DNA of 64,000 nt from Helichrysum umbraculigerum (GCA_949592205.1 CATIUR010000012.1:1698501-1762500); one strand, 5' to 3'; numbered from the stretch's first letter, positions 21,918-33,218 are shown. Program-made: numbers and translations. The notes: generated by a model not told the origin, from the sequence alone.

Positions 21918-24373
21918 TGTGACACCCGGTCAAAATAACCCAAAATTGGGTCCAAATTAAACTTTAAATATTCGTACTCGGTACAAACAAAAAACCAAAG
22001 TAATCGGATAATATATATAATACTAAAGGATTATTTAATAATTGTGTAAATACGAAACAAACTAAGCGTTTAACGAGATTAAACACCAAACGCGATTACC
22101 CGGCTAATGGCTAAAATATCTAATGCTTAGCTACTAACTTAAGGGGACAAAATATGTAAGGGCCATGCCCATTCTTTGACCTCAAAAATCTGCCATACCA
22201 AATACCCCCTCCCATACCCATTTGATGATCACTTCACATTTCACACAAATCATCACTCTCACTTTTGTCTCAATCTCTCTCTCCCTCGTGGCTTTTTCCA
22301 GCCCCAAAGACAGCAGAATACTAGCAGCAAAAACTCCATAATCAGCTACCATAATCATCATCATCATCATCTAAAAGAAGGAGCAAACAAGAACAAGCTT
22401 CAACATCATCATCTTCATTACCTCCTTTCATTTTATCTTAAAAAGGGCTTTGTAAGAACACTTGATCTTCCTTAATCTTATATGTTTTAGTCCTTTAACA
22501 TGTTATAAGTTCATATCTTGAAAGATCACACGCTAAAACATTACGAAAATCTAAGAAACATTAAATTTGCTGATGTCGATTTCGTTGGCAGATTTCTGCT
22601 CGTTAGTGAAAAAAAATCATATAAAATCGTAGGAGTTGAATAAATGCATGAAACCAGCGCCCAAACCTTCGTATTTCAGTTAGGAACAACTTTGATGTAG
22701 AACGTTTCGCTTGAAAATGCATAGATTATGATCTAGCTACCGATTTGTAAACCTTAGTTATGAAAAACGACCCTTCTGGGCAGACTTGATCACGGAACTT
22801 TCTAGTGAGTTGTGGACACCTAAAAGTCATGAAAAATTTACTGGAAGTAGCCAATATATGTGGTAACATTGTGTAAAAATTTCGGATTTGTTCGATAAGT
22901 TTTTACCCCCGAAAACGAGCTCGAAAGTAGGCGTAAAACTTGAAAAACTGAATTTTGGACAGTTTTGGTACGATTTAATTAACGCCACTTTTTGATTAAC
23001 TATAAAATGTAACGATAACTTTTATAATCTCTATAAACATATTTAAGGTGTTCCTAAAAGTTTCGGGTCAAACCGAGCACGTTTGACCAAAGTCATCAAA
23101 ACCGACACAAAACACTAAACGTTCGATCTAATAAAAACGTTATAGTTTTAGTCAAGGACGGGCTCTATAAATACCATATGGTCAAACCTCGAACTAAAAT
23201 AATGAGAATATTTGAAAGCGAAGATTTTACATATGAACGAATAACGAAACGAAACCAATAATAATAACACTTTTGTATTATTATTACAACATTATCACCA
23301 ACGAAACGTACAAACTATTAAACGAACAACGATCTTTCAACAAGTGAATGAATAACATGTTTTGGCATTGTGCTAACTACTTATATACTTATCTCATACG
23401 TTTAGGACGGTAGAGACCTACTTTGGGCCTAAGCTTTGCTAGTACTCACATACCGAGCTCGCGAGGTGAGTCTCACTGCCCCATTTTCACTGTTTACTGT
23501 TTTTAAATTCGGGGGAGATGCAACACAAATTGTTTTAGTGATCACAAGTTATTCGGTTAGTTAATTTAGTTATTAACTTGTTCATTGTTTCGATTATTAT
23601 TGTCGGTATTGATTTTCATTGTACGGTTATTGCACGAGTGTTTTAATTCGGTAAAGTCCTCATCAGTGTATGATTCATTAACTTAATAAGGCGCGATTGC
23701 TAAAGGATAGTACTATCATGGGAGTGACGTCCCCGTCCGGGTTGCTAGCTACAACCAAGTTAAAAACGGGCACTTTAGTAATTGTCAAGGGTGTATCACC
23801 AAGACGGGAGGCAAAGATCGGGTTAGGCCTTGAATCATAGCTCAGTGCAATATCAGTGTCGGTTATAACATTGTTCGGTAACCTTAATGGTTAAATCATA
23901 GTTCGGGAACCTAATTGGTTCATCATTGTTCGGTTATATTACTTATCATTGTTCGGTTCATATTGTTTAATTATCGTCGGATAATCATGTTGATCACATC
24001 AATGTTTATTTGAAACCTGTGAGATTCACTAGCTTTATAGCTGACCTTTTTAGTGTTGTATTCTCAGGTGCTCAACAGTAAGATGGCCCGCAGGATACGC
24101 TAGTTAGCACGAGTCACATGCTTACAAACATATGAAGATTTTCTTGCATTATATTTTGTTAAACGTTATGTATTAAAATCTTCGAAACTCATTTTGCGAA
24201 CTCGCTAGTATATTGTAAACATTTGACTTATGACTTTAAAACATTGTACCACTTTTGTAATATATTATAAACGTCTCATGTAGAGTCGTTTGCTTGTACT
24301 TTGGTGCTTTGATTATTGATTAGTCACGCCCCGACCCGATTCGCTTCCGCAACCCGAAATAGGGGGTGTGACA
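21918..24373 (+). repeat. 3' LTR of the non-autonomous element
   Basis: TGTGACACCCGG to GGGTGTGACA, 2456 bp, about 99 percent identical by eye to the 5' LTR; differences are scattered substitutions and three single-base indels. Predicted intron 23466-24067. Followed directly by the CAAGT duplication. Confidence 0.93.
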
Positions 24374-25095
24374 CAAGTGGCCATTACATTAAAAGTAGGT
24401 ACTCCTTTTCTACCGATATAACACAATTATTGGCTCTCTGGGATGCATGCCTGTATGTGCGTACCATCAATGCATCCAATGCAATCCTAAAATTTAAGTA
24501 GAAAAATGTAAATGATCAAGAGAGTACGACACACTATAAATTAAAATAAAAGATAAATAAAAATGTACATTAAATTATGGCATATATCTTGTATCATTCA
24601 ATATTTTAGGTGGTATAGGAAAAATTATATCTTTTGGCCTTATAATGTCACGTGCTAGACCTTGGAAACCTAAACCTCTAGCAGTTATCGTCTCTAGAAC
24701 CTCGTGAAATGCTCTACTGAAGGTCTTTCCGGAGCGTTGATAACGTTCCATAACATCCCTATTAGATACCCTAATGCAAGCGTATATATAAAAAATTATA
24801 ACTTTTCAAGAGTAGACATATTATCACTCGACTTCAATCTATAATTTGATTCAAGTTCTCCACATAAGTTCCTAAACACATCTGGATGCATTCTAAACGC
24901 ATTTACACTACGGATATGATTACCTTTAAAAACACCATTCAGCCAAGCCTCTTCTGTTTGAGATGATGTCATGCACGGTTCCTTATGGATATACTTATAA
25001 TAGTACTCAGAAACTATATCGTTTGTGTTGATCAAATTCAATAAAAATGCTAAATAAGGCATTTTTCTTATCATCCCTTTACTTTTTGTATCCAT
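24374..25095 (-). pseudogene. PIF/Harbinger transposase, N-terminal part
   Basis: Starts at Met 25095 (MDTKSKGMIRK). A helix-rich N-terminal domain follows (VNAFRMHPDVFRNLCGELES), then, after a frameshift near 24765-24790, SNRDVMERYQRSGKTFSRAF, a helix-turn-helix-like block. An apparent intron ends in TTAAATTTTAG before DCIGCIDGTHIQA, which contains the first catalytic Asp of the DDE triad (about 24470). The reading then meets the retrotransposon insertion. The protein would cut and join transposon ends in the nucleus; this copy is dead. Confidence 0.87.
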
Positions 25096-25287
25096 AATAA
25101 TCCTATAAGAAGTCAATACAATAAACACATAATTAAATAATGGTATATCAAATAACAATAAAACATTCTTAAAATAACCGGTCATCAAATAAAATTCAAA
25201 ATGCATATAGTACGAATACATTAAAATTCAAACACTGAAAATAAATTGGTCTTAAGATGAGGCATCAACTAAATAGAAACTACAACT

Positions 25288-26404
25288 TTAGTCATAAAAA
25301 ACGGGATTTTTCTTATGACACAACCATTTAATCCTGACTTCATCATCCGGTATAGTCATAAATATTTCTCTTTTTGCGGGGTCTTCATATAAATCCATAG
25401 CAAACAACCACAACCAATCACCTCTTATCATTAGCCCCATATCTATCAAATGGTCAATCACGCTTACAACCGCATCAATACTAGACTTACTGCTTTGATT
25501 GGCGCTAGACGTTTCTGACTCTAAAACACGCAAAACACAATCTTGTGTAGCAATTCTTTTAGCTATATGCTCCCTTAACATAACAGATCCCGATGATTGT
25601 CTCCCTTTCCTTTTCATATTAGCGGGTTTAGGTTTTGTAGTCTTATGCTTTCGCTTAGACCCCCCATTTGATTTGTTGGTGTTTCAACTTCTGGATGTGA
25701 CGGATCCCGAAAATGTTCAAAGAAATGGATTGTGTCATCACTCTCTAAGTCTTCTAAATTAGTGAAAAAATTGTTATTTACTTGAGTCTCCTCTACACCA
25801 TCATTAAACTCATCATCCTCGTCCTCAACGTTTTCATAAATCTCATGGTTCAAACTGCTTGGATCCATTGAGGTTGCTACACAATCTGTACCGCTAGCGA
25901 CTGCATCCCCAAACAATCGTTCCCATGCGTCTTGCAGTTGTTTGGATGGTTGTTTTTTCCGGAGTTTCTTGACATTTTTGTTTTCCTACACAATATAATA
26001 GTGTATCGTAAGATCTCAAAGTAATAACAATAACAATAATAATTAATAATACTGATAATAAATGAGTTTATATACGTTACCTTAATTATCTTTTCCCACC
26101 ATTCAGCATCGAAATTAAGTGTCTTTGTAGACTCATTCTAACCTCCCCCTGTTGCCTTATTTTTCAACGATATCCATAGATTATAGTCTTTTTTCATGTT
26201 ATCATACTTATTTTTCAGAGCTTTATCACTAAGGAACTTGTGATTAATAAATTTCTCAAAGTCTGACCGAAGTTCGACCCATTTAAATGGAGAACTTCGA
26301 CCATTTTTCTCGATGCATTTGTTCAAGAAGTCACATAATGCCAAAACCATTTCGTCTGGCCAAGGCTCTCTCTCTTTCTTCTCCGACACGTTAGTTGAGG
26401 CCAT
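25288..26404 (-). pseudogene. Myb/SANT-like DNA-binding protein of the Harbinger element
   Basis: Exon 1 (26404-26081) encodes a Myb/SANT-like domain (WPDEMVLALCDFLNKCIEKN; LKNKYDNMKKDYNLWISLKN) found in PIF/Harbinger accessory proteins, which bind the element's ends and help the transposase. An in-frame TAG follows at 26138-26140. A probable 95-nt intron (26080-25986: AAG|GTAACG ... TGTGTAG|GAA) leads to exon 2, which has an acidic middle and a conserved C-terminus (IDHLIDMGLMIRGDWLWLFA; DPAKREIFM). A frameshift near 25615 splits exon 2. It lies directly upstream of the transposase on the same strand. Confidence 0.85.
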
Positions 26405-27473
26405 CTTCTATCAATATAATATATAGATCAAATGCATGAATTTCCCCTAAAAGATTATTACATGAAAATACTTCTACACAAATCTCTACTGATGTGAACT
26501 AAAAATACAAGCTAGGTTGTTGTAAATTATACGACGTTATAAAAAGTCTACCAGCTATTTGTTTTAAGTTTGCTAAGGTCAATTAAGGGATATGAAAAAC
26601 AAGCAAAGTGAGCATAACCAATTAGAAATTAACAAAAAAGTTAAGCATGCTACTGTTTCAATAATCCAACACACTTGAAACAAACACATTACTAGATATT
26701 CTAGATTATTGAATCTCTAATAATACGTCAGGTGCTACATATATATTAATAAATATGGGGAATTCTTTAAGCATATATACCATGCATCACACTAAAATTG
26801 AAACAAATAACTCACAGTAAACAAACATGGTAGAAAAACCACTACATATACATCCATATTTCATAATTAATTAGAGCATCAGCTAACATATCTAAATGGG
26901 GTCCTCATGAAAATTACAAGCCGTAATTTTAGACCGACACACCAAAGAACAAAACTATGACACCTGTAGTTACACAACACCAATGATCCAAAAATCTAAC
27001 ACATCATCACACCTCGTTACAATACAACAACCAATTTGGCAAAACATTATGATGTGTATATTATATAATATACATGATATGAACTTTGATGTTTACAATT
27101 ACTAAGCTAGAGAAAATGGTAATAGGAAGAATACGAATTATGTACTTACAGTTGGTAAGAGGCGCAGAGGAAATCACAGGGGTTGATAGATTATGGACGT
27201 ACAGATGCAAACAGAATTAGGGTTATTGGTATCCTTTTTTTATATATGCGACATATTATATTCTGATTACAAAAGGGTATTTAGGTAATTTGCTGATCTA
27301 AAAGCTCCTTAATTTTGTGGAACGCTACTTTTAGAAGCGTCGGGATTCCTAGCTTTTAGTTGGATTTAAAAGCTAAAACTTGTACATGCCAAACAGGGCT
27401 TTTATTATTTTTGGAGCTTTTATTTTCAAAATCAAAAGCTAAAGCTCCTAAAAGCTTCATGCCAAACAGGCCC
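26405..27473. other. Harbinger 5' non-coding region and right terminal repeat
   Basis: AT-rich, no coding sequence. The last 130 bp contain two copies of a TGCCAAACAGG block (about 27387 and 27460) and repeated AGCTTTTA/AAAGCTAAA, giving sub-terminal repeats. Similar sub-terminal duplication occurs at the left end (TAGCTGTAG at about 15848 and 15900). Confidence 0.6.
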
Positions 27474-28036
27474 TTGAGCTTCGTAAAAAACCTCACATGT
27501 TTGAGAATACAGTCTATATCAAGTAAGTCTCGAGATATCACTTCCTCACACTCGCAACTTTAAATATCCTTTCATCAGCATCTAGCAAGAAAATAAATCC
27601 AATAACATACATCCATTCTTTGCACGGGATCGTAAAGAATGATGAACCCAAATTTTACAAAACCCTCGATGCAACAAAACTAAGCCTAATTGTACAGCCT
27701 CAAATAGCATCGCGATTCCCATTAGTCATGTAGCGAAACCCTGATCACGAATTTCTTCTTTCATCGCGTCTCGATCACCACCCTTTCACGTCACAAACTA
27801 CAAACCAGTCACCAACGTTGATTATTTAGTTGCAACATATCCACAACCATTTCGTTACAATCGTTCTCCCCGATGATTATCTTCTTCCGGATCTAGATCT
27901 ATACCAATTACTTGCGGATAACAATCCAAGATCTATATCTCCCAAGAACTAGAACCTAACCATCAACAACCAATCTTGATCTTGCTTTCATCCATAATCG
28001 TTCCCAAATCTTCAAACCCATGAAGTTCTGATACCA
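27474..28036 (-). other. Copia-type 5' leader with tRNA-Met primer site
   Basis: The minus strand at 28025-28036 reads TGGTATCAGAAC, one base off the initiator tRNA-Met complement, directly beside an LTR start at 28039. The stretch down to 27474 would be the leader; it holds no gene. The coding part of this element is not present in adjacent sequence. Confidence 0.6.
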
Positions 28037-28038
28037 GT

Positions 28039-28432
28039 TGTTTGGAATTGAAATGGAAACATGCTACTAACAACAACATATTATTAGCAAAAAAACAAAC
28101 CCACAACACTCGTGTAATCGAGATCACACCCACAAACAATAAACGGATAACCGAATCGTTGTCTAAGCAATTAAACAAATAAACAAGATAAACAATGAAC
28201 AATACGACACACGGATATAACGTTGTTATGTCAATCTCCAACTTGGAGATTGGTTTAGTCCACAAGGCCAGACCATAAAGTTTTTCTTTATTATTTTAGA
28301 ACCAAGGAATACAATTACATAGGGTTTTTTTTTAATAGGGAAACACAAACTTGCAGAAAAAGAAAAATTCAATTTTGGTCGAGGAATATGATGTGTCATC
28401 CGACGGCTCGTGTCGTTCCAAAGTGTGTCGAG
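28039..28432 (-). repeat. Copia-type LTR next to primer site
   Basis: Starts TGTTTGGAATTG at 28039. A TTGGAGATTGGTTTAGTCCACAAGGCCAGA block is at about 28230-28270. The right end is not resolved; it must lie before 28433, where an Athila-like LTR begins. Confidence 0.5.
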
Positions 28433-29991
28433 TGTCGATAATAATTGGGTTTTAAATTTATAATAGTTGGGGCCTAAGTTTTCTACTAATTCTTAACCTA
28501 AGGGTGAGCAAGCAGTAGGTATAACCTAGGATCGTTCGATAAACCGACTGAACTGAAACTAAAGAGAGAATAATGTGGGCTTTCTAATTAGTGAGAGGTT
28601 TAACAAAATAGTGGGGGAGTTTTGGTTTTTGTGTTTTCTAACTTAGGCAAGTAAACAAAAGTGGAATAAAGTAAAGCGCGTAAATACACCAATAGAGGTG
28701 GTGTTTGTTGTGACTTCATTAGCTAAATTATGGGATGACATTTAATTAAGTAATGGAAACATTTTCAAAACTTTTTTATTTTATTATCTTAAATACTTGT
28801 GATGTAAATACTAGATTCCCTACTAACTGATTTCGCAGTTAGCATGTCACGAGGAACTAGGTTATGGTGATTCTGATCGGAGTGGTCATACTCAACTCTC
28901 AAGACTGCCCTGTTAAGGAACAAGTGACCCTTCTTGAAATACGAAGATTCGTAGGAGAAGAGTAACAAACCCACTCAAAGTTAGACCGTTCTTAACATCA
29001 CACAAGTATTCAGTCTAATAATCATTCAAAAACTTTGTTTGGTGTTTTGAATTGCTTTCTATGAATGACTTTGATAGATTCTAAATGTGATAGACAAACT
29101 AGAACACTAGCTTAATAATTCTATGTCTTCATGTTAGATTTATATATCAAGATTGTATTGTAAAATCCCATTTATGATTTAAACGAGCACTTGCTTTATA
29201 ATACTTCCAAATAAATCCCTTAGTGATCCACAGTGTATTCCACTTATAGTGTTCCCAAAGATTCAAACCCTGATCATGTTCAAATACGTCCTATAGTAAT
29301 TCACTATATACTCTTGGAATTTCCATATTTTTCTACCTTGACTATAGTTTGGACCTAGATAATTAATTACCTTCTATATTGATGTCTTAATAAAAAGGTT
29401 TTAATCACGTTTATCGGTGGAAAGATGATATTTAATACTGAGGTTTAAAATCATAATTAGAAAGCGAATTCAAAAAACCGAGGTTCCTATTTTAGAATAT
29501 TAATTAATCTATAATATAACTACCTTCGGTTGTTCCTCGGCTTCCATGTGTTCGTACTACACTTAGCGTGTTTCCGACACTATAAGGAGGAATAAGTTGA
29601 ATAGTCGCTGTCATATTACTTCATAATAATTTTAGCATCATCCCGTAATTACTTAACTAACTACGTCACAACAAACACGCGAAGTAATCTAGTCATTTAT
29701 CATGGCAATGACTAAATCTAGCATAATTAAACCATACATATTTAATTAAGATAGATAGGGATAGAAATTACCGGGAATTAAAACGAGAAGGAATAGACTG
29801 GAATTAAATAGCATACTCCAAGCGTACATCAAAGACTACAATACGTTCCGTACTTTCCTTTTACTCCTGATTAAATATTAACTAGCTTAATCGCTAATTA
29901 TAACTAACGAGAGAGAGAGAGAGAGATTAGAGAGAGAAGATTTTCTAGTTATTTTCTATGTGAATGTGTTTTTGAATTGTGAAAGTGTTGA

Positions 29992-30002
29992 CTATTTATA
30001 GG
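29992..30002 (-). promoter_or_regulatory. TATA box of LTR C
   Basis: The minus strand reads CCTATAAATAG, identical to that of Athila A, about 110 bp from the GC-rich array on its upstream side. Confidence 0.75.
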
Positions 30003-30107
30003 TGAAAAACGGAGTACGATAGCAAAAAAATGGTGCATTTTAGCGAAATTTGGTACGTTCGTCGGAAAAAAAGAAAGTGGGATGGTCGGACGAGGCGTTT
30101 CTAGCTT

Positions 30108-30290
30108 GCAGCCGGCCGACGCTGGTTCATTGCGGGACGGTTCTGGTTCGTGGTGGCTGGCCGGTCTGACAAGGGTAAGTGGACCGGCTCAAAGGCTAGT
30201 AGTCCGACTCAGTTGGTCCGGTACCGGTTGGCAGCCGGCCGGTCCCGTTCGGTTTCCGGCCGGAACGGTTCGCGTGTATTCGGCTTTCGT
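30108..30290. repeat. CCGGCC-rich array in U3 of LTR C, truncated
   Basis: GCCGGCCG, CTGGCCGG, GGACCGG, GCCGGCCGG and TTCCGGCCGG are packed into 160 bp within AT-rich surroundings. Equivalent GC-rich arrays lie at 33172-33218/35574-35600 and 40318-40369/42854-42885 in the related LTRs. The array is interrupted by the Helitron junction. Confidence 0.7.
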
Positions 30291-30297
30291 TCAAGAT

Positions 30298-30900
30298 AAT
30301 TTTGCATCATGTATCTGGGTAACCAAAGGCCTTGCAAAGTGCCATGGCATTAAGAGAATTTTGCATCATGTATCTGGCACTGCCTGTAAATGAACAAGGA
30401 AGTATGATTTTGTTACCCACATTAGTAGTGGATGTGGCTCCAACATTAGCCGCCTTATACCAATTCTCATATGTGTCACTCCTTAAATTAGTTTGCTGAT
30501 TTTGAATGTAAGACATTCTCTCTTACTCAAGCATAGTATAAGCATATACTAAAAACTGTTGGAACAAATTTCGCGACTTTAAAAGAATCGAAGGTAAATC
30601 AGGTCGATCCTGAATCATGTAAGCGAACAATTCTCTCATGGTTACCTTCTTTTGTTTCTTAGTACTATCTTCCGATTCATCTCTGGGATATATATCTGGC
30701 CGATAACCTTCTTCATCATGAACAAGTAACAATTAATATTGTACTGCCAGGTATTTTGGATGCAGTTCACTGATGCGTTGGAGCTGCCCATCATGACTCT
30801 GTATCAGTATGTCTCTTTTCTCAAAAGTGAACATCGATATTGCCAACGACCAATGCAACAATCTCAGGTGCAGTAGGTAAATTATAAGTCCTCCCATCTT
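30298..30900 (-). pseudogene. Helitron Rep-like protein, second segment
   Basis: From the high-coordinate end: GRTYNLPTAPEIVALVVGNID, then EEGYRPDIYPRD, MRELFAYMIQDRP, FQQFLVYAYTMLE, ERMSYIQNQQTNLRSD and LPCSFTGSARYMMQN...AFGYPD. This matches the conserved block preceding the HUH nuclease in plant helitron proteins. Several stops interrupt it (near 30740-30800 and at 30523). Homology ends at GYPD, where a 21-bp direct repeat (30298 and 30357) marks the junction. Confidence 0.85.
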
Positions 30901-31017
30901 TGTTTCTTTTGTTTATAACTTCAAGGTGGATTCACTGCAAATACTACCTTGGCTCAAAGCCTTCTCTCTATCTTTCAGCAACTGAACGGGAAGTGGTTTA
31001 GGAAAGGACTTTAGAAT

Positions 31018-31055
31018 GCGGCATTGCTCCGTCAGGCTTTCGCCCATTGCGGAAA

Positions 31056-31110
<55 letters not shown>

Positions 31111-31147
31111 ATGATCATCCTCTCGGACCAGCTACTGATCATCGCCT
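31018..31147 (-). pseudogene. Plastid 16S rRNA fragment (nuclear plastid DNA)
   Basis: About 130 bp match the minus strand of chloroplast 16S rRNA around the universal CTCCTACGGGAGGCAGCAG site (plus: CTGCTGCCTCCCGTAGGAG near 31062-31083), including TCCGCAATGGGCGAAAGCCT and GGTCCGAGAGGATGATCA. Both ends stop abruptly. Too short to be functional; it is organelle DNA integrated into the nucleus. Confidence 0.9.
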
Positions 31148-31195
31148 GCTAGAGTGAGGAACCGCCTAGCAGCTCTCCCTATGAGTTATGAGTAA

Positions 31196-31280
31196 AGCGT
31201 CATCATTCGCTGGAATGGAAATATCCGCGAGATCGGGGTCACAATTTGTATCGATTAAACAAATTGTTGGAATTCCCAAC
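31196..31280 (-). pseudogene. rps2: Plastid rps2 fragment (nuclear plastid DNA)
   Basis: The minus strand encodes LGIPTICLIDTNCDP followed by DLADISIPANDDA, the highly conserved C-terminal segment of chloroplast ribosomal protein S2. Sequence on either side does not continue the gene. In the plastid genome rps2 and 16S rRNA are far apart, so two separate pieces were joined here. Confidence 0.85.
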
Positions 31281-31569
31281 CCTTTCATCTTGATATCAAC
31301 TATGACATTAACAAAGCATCGGGCGGGGAAGCTTTCAATATTATGATGAAAGAGACCTTGTCTCAGCGTCCTTCTTCCTATTGGAAGGGCCCCATTACTT
31401 TGGCAAATAAGGCCCTTGCCAAGCTACATGAAAAAGATCTAAAATATATGAATGGATCTTGTTTTGAATGTATTTTCATTGGTATAATTTTCATCAACAA
31501 TTATATAACACAAACAAAAATATTTTAGATCAGATTTGAAAAAGAAAGACTTCAGAAAGTCAAAACTGG

Positions 31570-31600
31570 ACAATAATTTTGGAATGGAGGTAGTAATTAT
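31570..31600 (+). mobile_element. MITE-like terminal sequence
   Basis: GGACAATAATTTTGGAATGGAGGTAGTA has the form of a Tc1/mariner Stowaway-type end beside a TA. No matching inverted end was found to the left, so it would be truncated. Weak call. Confidence 0.35.
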
Positions 31601-31619
31601 GTTATTTAATATTGAGTCA

Positions 31620-31985
31620 CAGTAAATATTAGTTAAATTATACTACGTAATAGAATTTACAATTAAATGTTCACTGAGATAGCTTGAAGAATTCAATATG
31701 CTTTCAACTTCATTTGTTGTGTCATAAATATAAAGTTGAGAAAATACTGGATTTGAGTCGTTGGTTGGAATCAAACCTCCCATCCACCCTGCAGCCTATA
31801 TATGTATGGATCATGACCATTGTTGATTTTATAATCGATTTTACCACCCATTGAAGTGAACGCAAATACGTTGTCGTAGAGACGGATGTTTTCAATGTAG
31901 TGTTTTCTTTGGATGATTATTTGTAAGCAGATTCATTATAAGACCAGGTGGGGTTTTAGGAGTCAATGCGAGGCTGATTTTTCCT
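31620..31985 (-). pseudogene. Helitron Rep-like protein, first segment
   Basis: The minus strand encodes IRLYDNVFAFTSMGGKIDYK with INNGHDPYIYRLQG, then, after a frameshift, GGLIPTNDSNPVFSQLYIYD and NEVESILN. These are the conserved opening blocks of plant helitron helicase-like proteins. A frameshift near 31895 also separates the first block from an upstream TPKTPPGLIMNLL stretch. The reading then runs into the plastid insertion. Confidence 0.85.
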
Positions 31986-32673
31986 CCTATATAGCATAGT
32001 GAGTATGACCTGTTGCCCAGGAATTCAATTGAACACAAAGATATAAAGAATCTCTCTTTAATAATCAATAATAATGTTTACAATACAATCACTGTAATGT
32101 ATTCAGTTACAATCACTGTAACTTTTTGTGTTCAATTTCTGTTAATCTATCTAATGCATATATATATATATATATACATACCGAATAGGTGCCATCCAAC
32201 CATCACAATGGTTCGGTTGGTGGTTACCGACGGTTGTATCTCTTTGTCAAAAGTCACACCCGTTGGTTGTTAACTGCCACCATTTCCCTTTTTTGGCCAT
32301 TTACTGTTTATACCCCAAGTCTTAAACTAATTAAAAGTCCAACAGTCTCCCTTAATTGTTTAAGACTTGTCCTTCTAGTCTTCCGACTTCATCATCTGTC
32401 TTTTCATCATGTCTAGTTTCTGCTTAACCCAAGTCTTCTCAACTCGTGGCAAAAGCTTTGTCTTGAATAAATCTTTGATGACTTCACACCATCTTCATTC
32501 TTCAATTTAACTTGTTCCTCACGAACTTTGCTCCTCACGAACTTTGCTTCTCACGAACTTTGTAGTTTCTCACTAACTTGCATCACGCAGTTTTCCTTTC
32601 ATAATCCATCACAGATTATCTTTACTGGTTTGTTTCACACAACTTGACTTCACACCGTTTTCACTTTGATTAG
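31986..32673. other. Candidate copia LTR and flank with microsatellite and short tandem repeats
   Basis: 32031-32344 (TGAACACAAAG ... AGTCCAACA) followed by GTCTCCCTTAATT on the plus strand could be a minus-strand copia 3' LTR with its purine tract (AATTAAGGGAGAC); no coding sequence confirms it. An (AT)n tract sits at about 32157-32177. CTCACGAACTTTG recurs at about 32519, 32535 and 32551 with 16-bp period. No gene. Confidence 0.4.
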
Positions 32674-33218
32674 TGATATCGCGTAAAAAGTCACGTTTTT
32701 ACTACCGATATCTCTCTCATTATGGAACGATTCTTGGCATTTTAACTCAAAAGCAGTACAAATCAATAGTATTATGCCAAGATGGTCAAAACAAGGTTGC
32801 ACGATGAAAATCAAGCAAAACGGATGAAAAACGAAGATTCCACGCACGTTTGAAGATTCAAGGCTTCAAAACGAGATTTCAAGACAACAGTGCCCATCAC
32901 CAACATCCATCTCATCCAAGATGTTCGTTTTTAAAATACGAATCCAACAGAAGAAGAATCAACAAAAACGGACGAAGAATGAAGATTCTACGTACGCCGG
33001 AAGATCCAAATGATTCGTACGACACATCTAAAGTTCAGAGATATATTTTTGGGATTTCTTTTCATCAAAGTCTTCGTTTTTGAAAAATGAATCCAACAAA
33101 AAAAAATCAACGCAAACGGAGGCCTAACGAAGAAAACACGCACGATTCAAGAAACGAAGCAAAAGACGGCGAACCGGGGCGGGGGGTGCCAGCCGCCGCC
33201 GGCCACCAGGTGGGCGGT

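Larger units (their letters stand above)
16754..24373 (+). mobile_element. Non-autonomous LTR retrotransposon (Tekay-related), complete
   Basis: Two LTRs (16754-19208, 21918-24373), initiator tRNA-Met primer site GATTGGTATCAGAGCC at 19209, polypurine tract AAGGGGAGAA just before 21918, and a perfect 5-bp target duplication CAAGT (16749-16753, 24374-24378). The 2.7 kb interior has no long open frame and no recognisable gag or pol. Its first 260 bp after the primer site closely match the leader of Tekay D (60757 onward), and its 3' end (TTTCGGGACGAAATTC) matches that of Tekay A (about 9949). By eye the LTRs differ at roughly 25 sites, so insertion is recent. Confidence 0.93.
15830..27473 (-). 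mobile_element. PIF/Harbinger DNA transposon, interrupted
   Basis: Left end GGGTATGTATGGTA (15830) and right end whose minus strand reads GGGCCTGTTTGGCATG (27473) form imperfect terminal inverted repeats of the PIF/Harbinger type. Flanks are TTT and TTG, near the 3-bp duplication typical of this group. Inside are the two proteins of such elements, a Myb/SANT-like protein and a DDE transposase, both on the minus strand. A 7.6 kb LTR element splits the transposase. Without it the transposon is about 4 kb. Confidence 0.85.
28433..30290 (-). repeat. Athila-like LTR C, truncated in U3
   Basis: Begins TGTCGATAATAATTGGG and shares with 38385 onward the order: ...TTTTAAA block, GTAGGTATAACC...GATCGTTC, then GCATGTCACGAGGAACTAGG with GATTCTGATCGGAG (28850-28885 and 38770-38810), and CTACCTTCGGTY...CTTCCATR...GTACT (29520, 39633). 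TATA box at 29992-30002 (minus). The U3 part stops inside a CCGGCC-rich array at about 30290, where Helitron sequence begins. A (GA)n tract sits at about 29909-29930. Confidence 0.75.
30298..31985 (-). mobile_element. Helitron fragment (Rep N-terminal region), interrupted
   Basis: Two pieces of the helitron helicase-like N-terminal protein are recognisable on the minus strand, 31985-31620 and 30900-30298, in correct order. Between them are plastid-derived scraps and a MITE-like end. Neither piece is open throughout. Helitron Rep/helicase proteins nick and replicate rolling-circle transposons; the catalytic HUH motif and helicase lie further on and are absent. Confidence 0.85.

Noticed and set aside
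31018..31147. Functional rRNA gene
   Set aside because: Only about 130 bp of 16S, ends abruptly, joined to an rps2 scrap.
31343..31528. Small host gene on the plus strand
   Set aside because: A 61-codon frame within the plastid/MITE mosaic, no family recognised, no supporting context.
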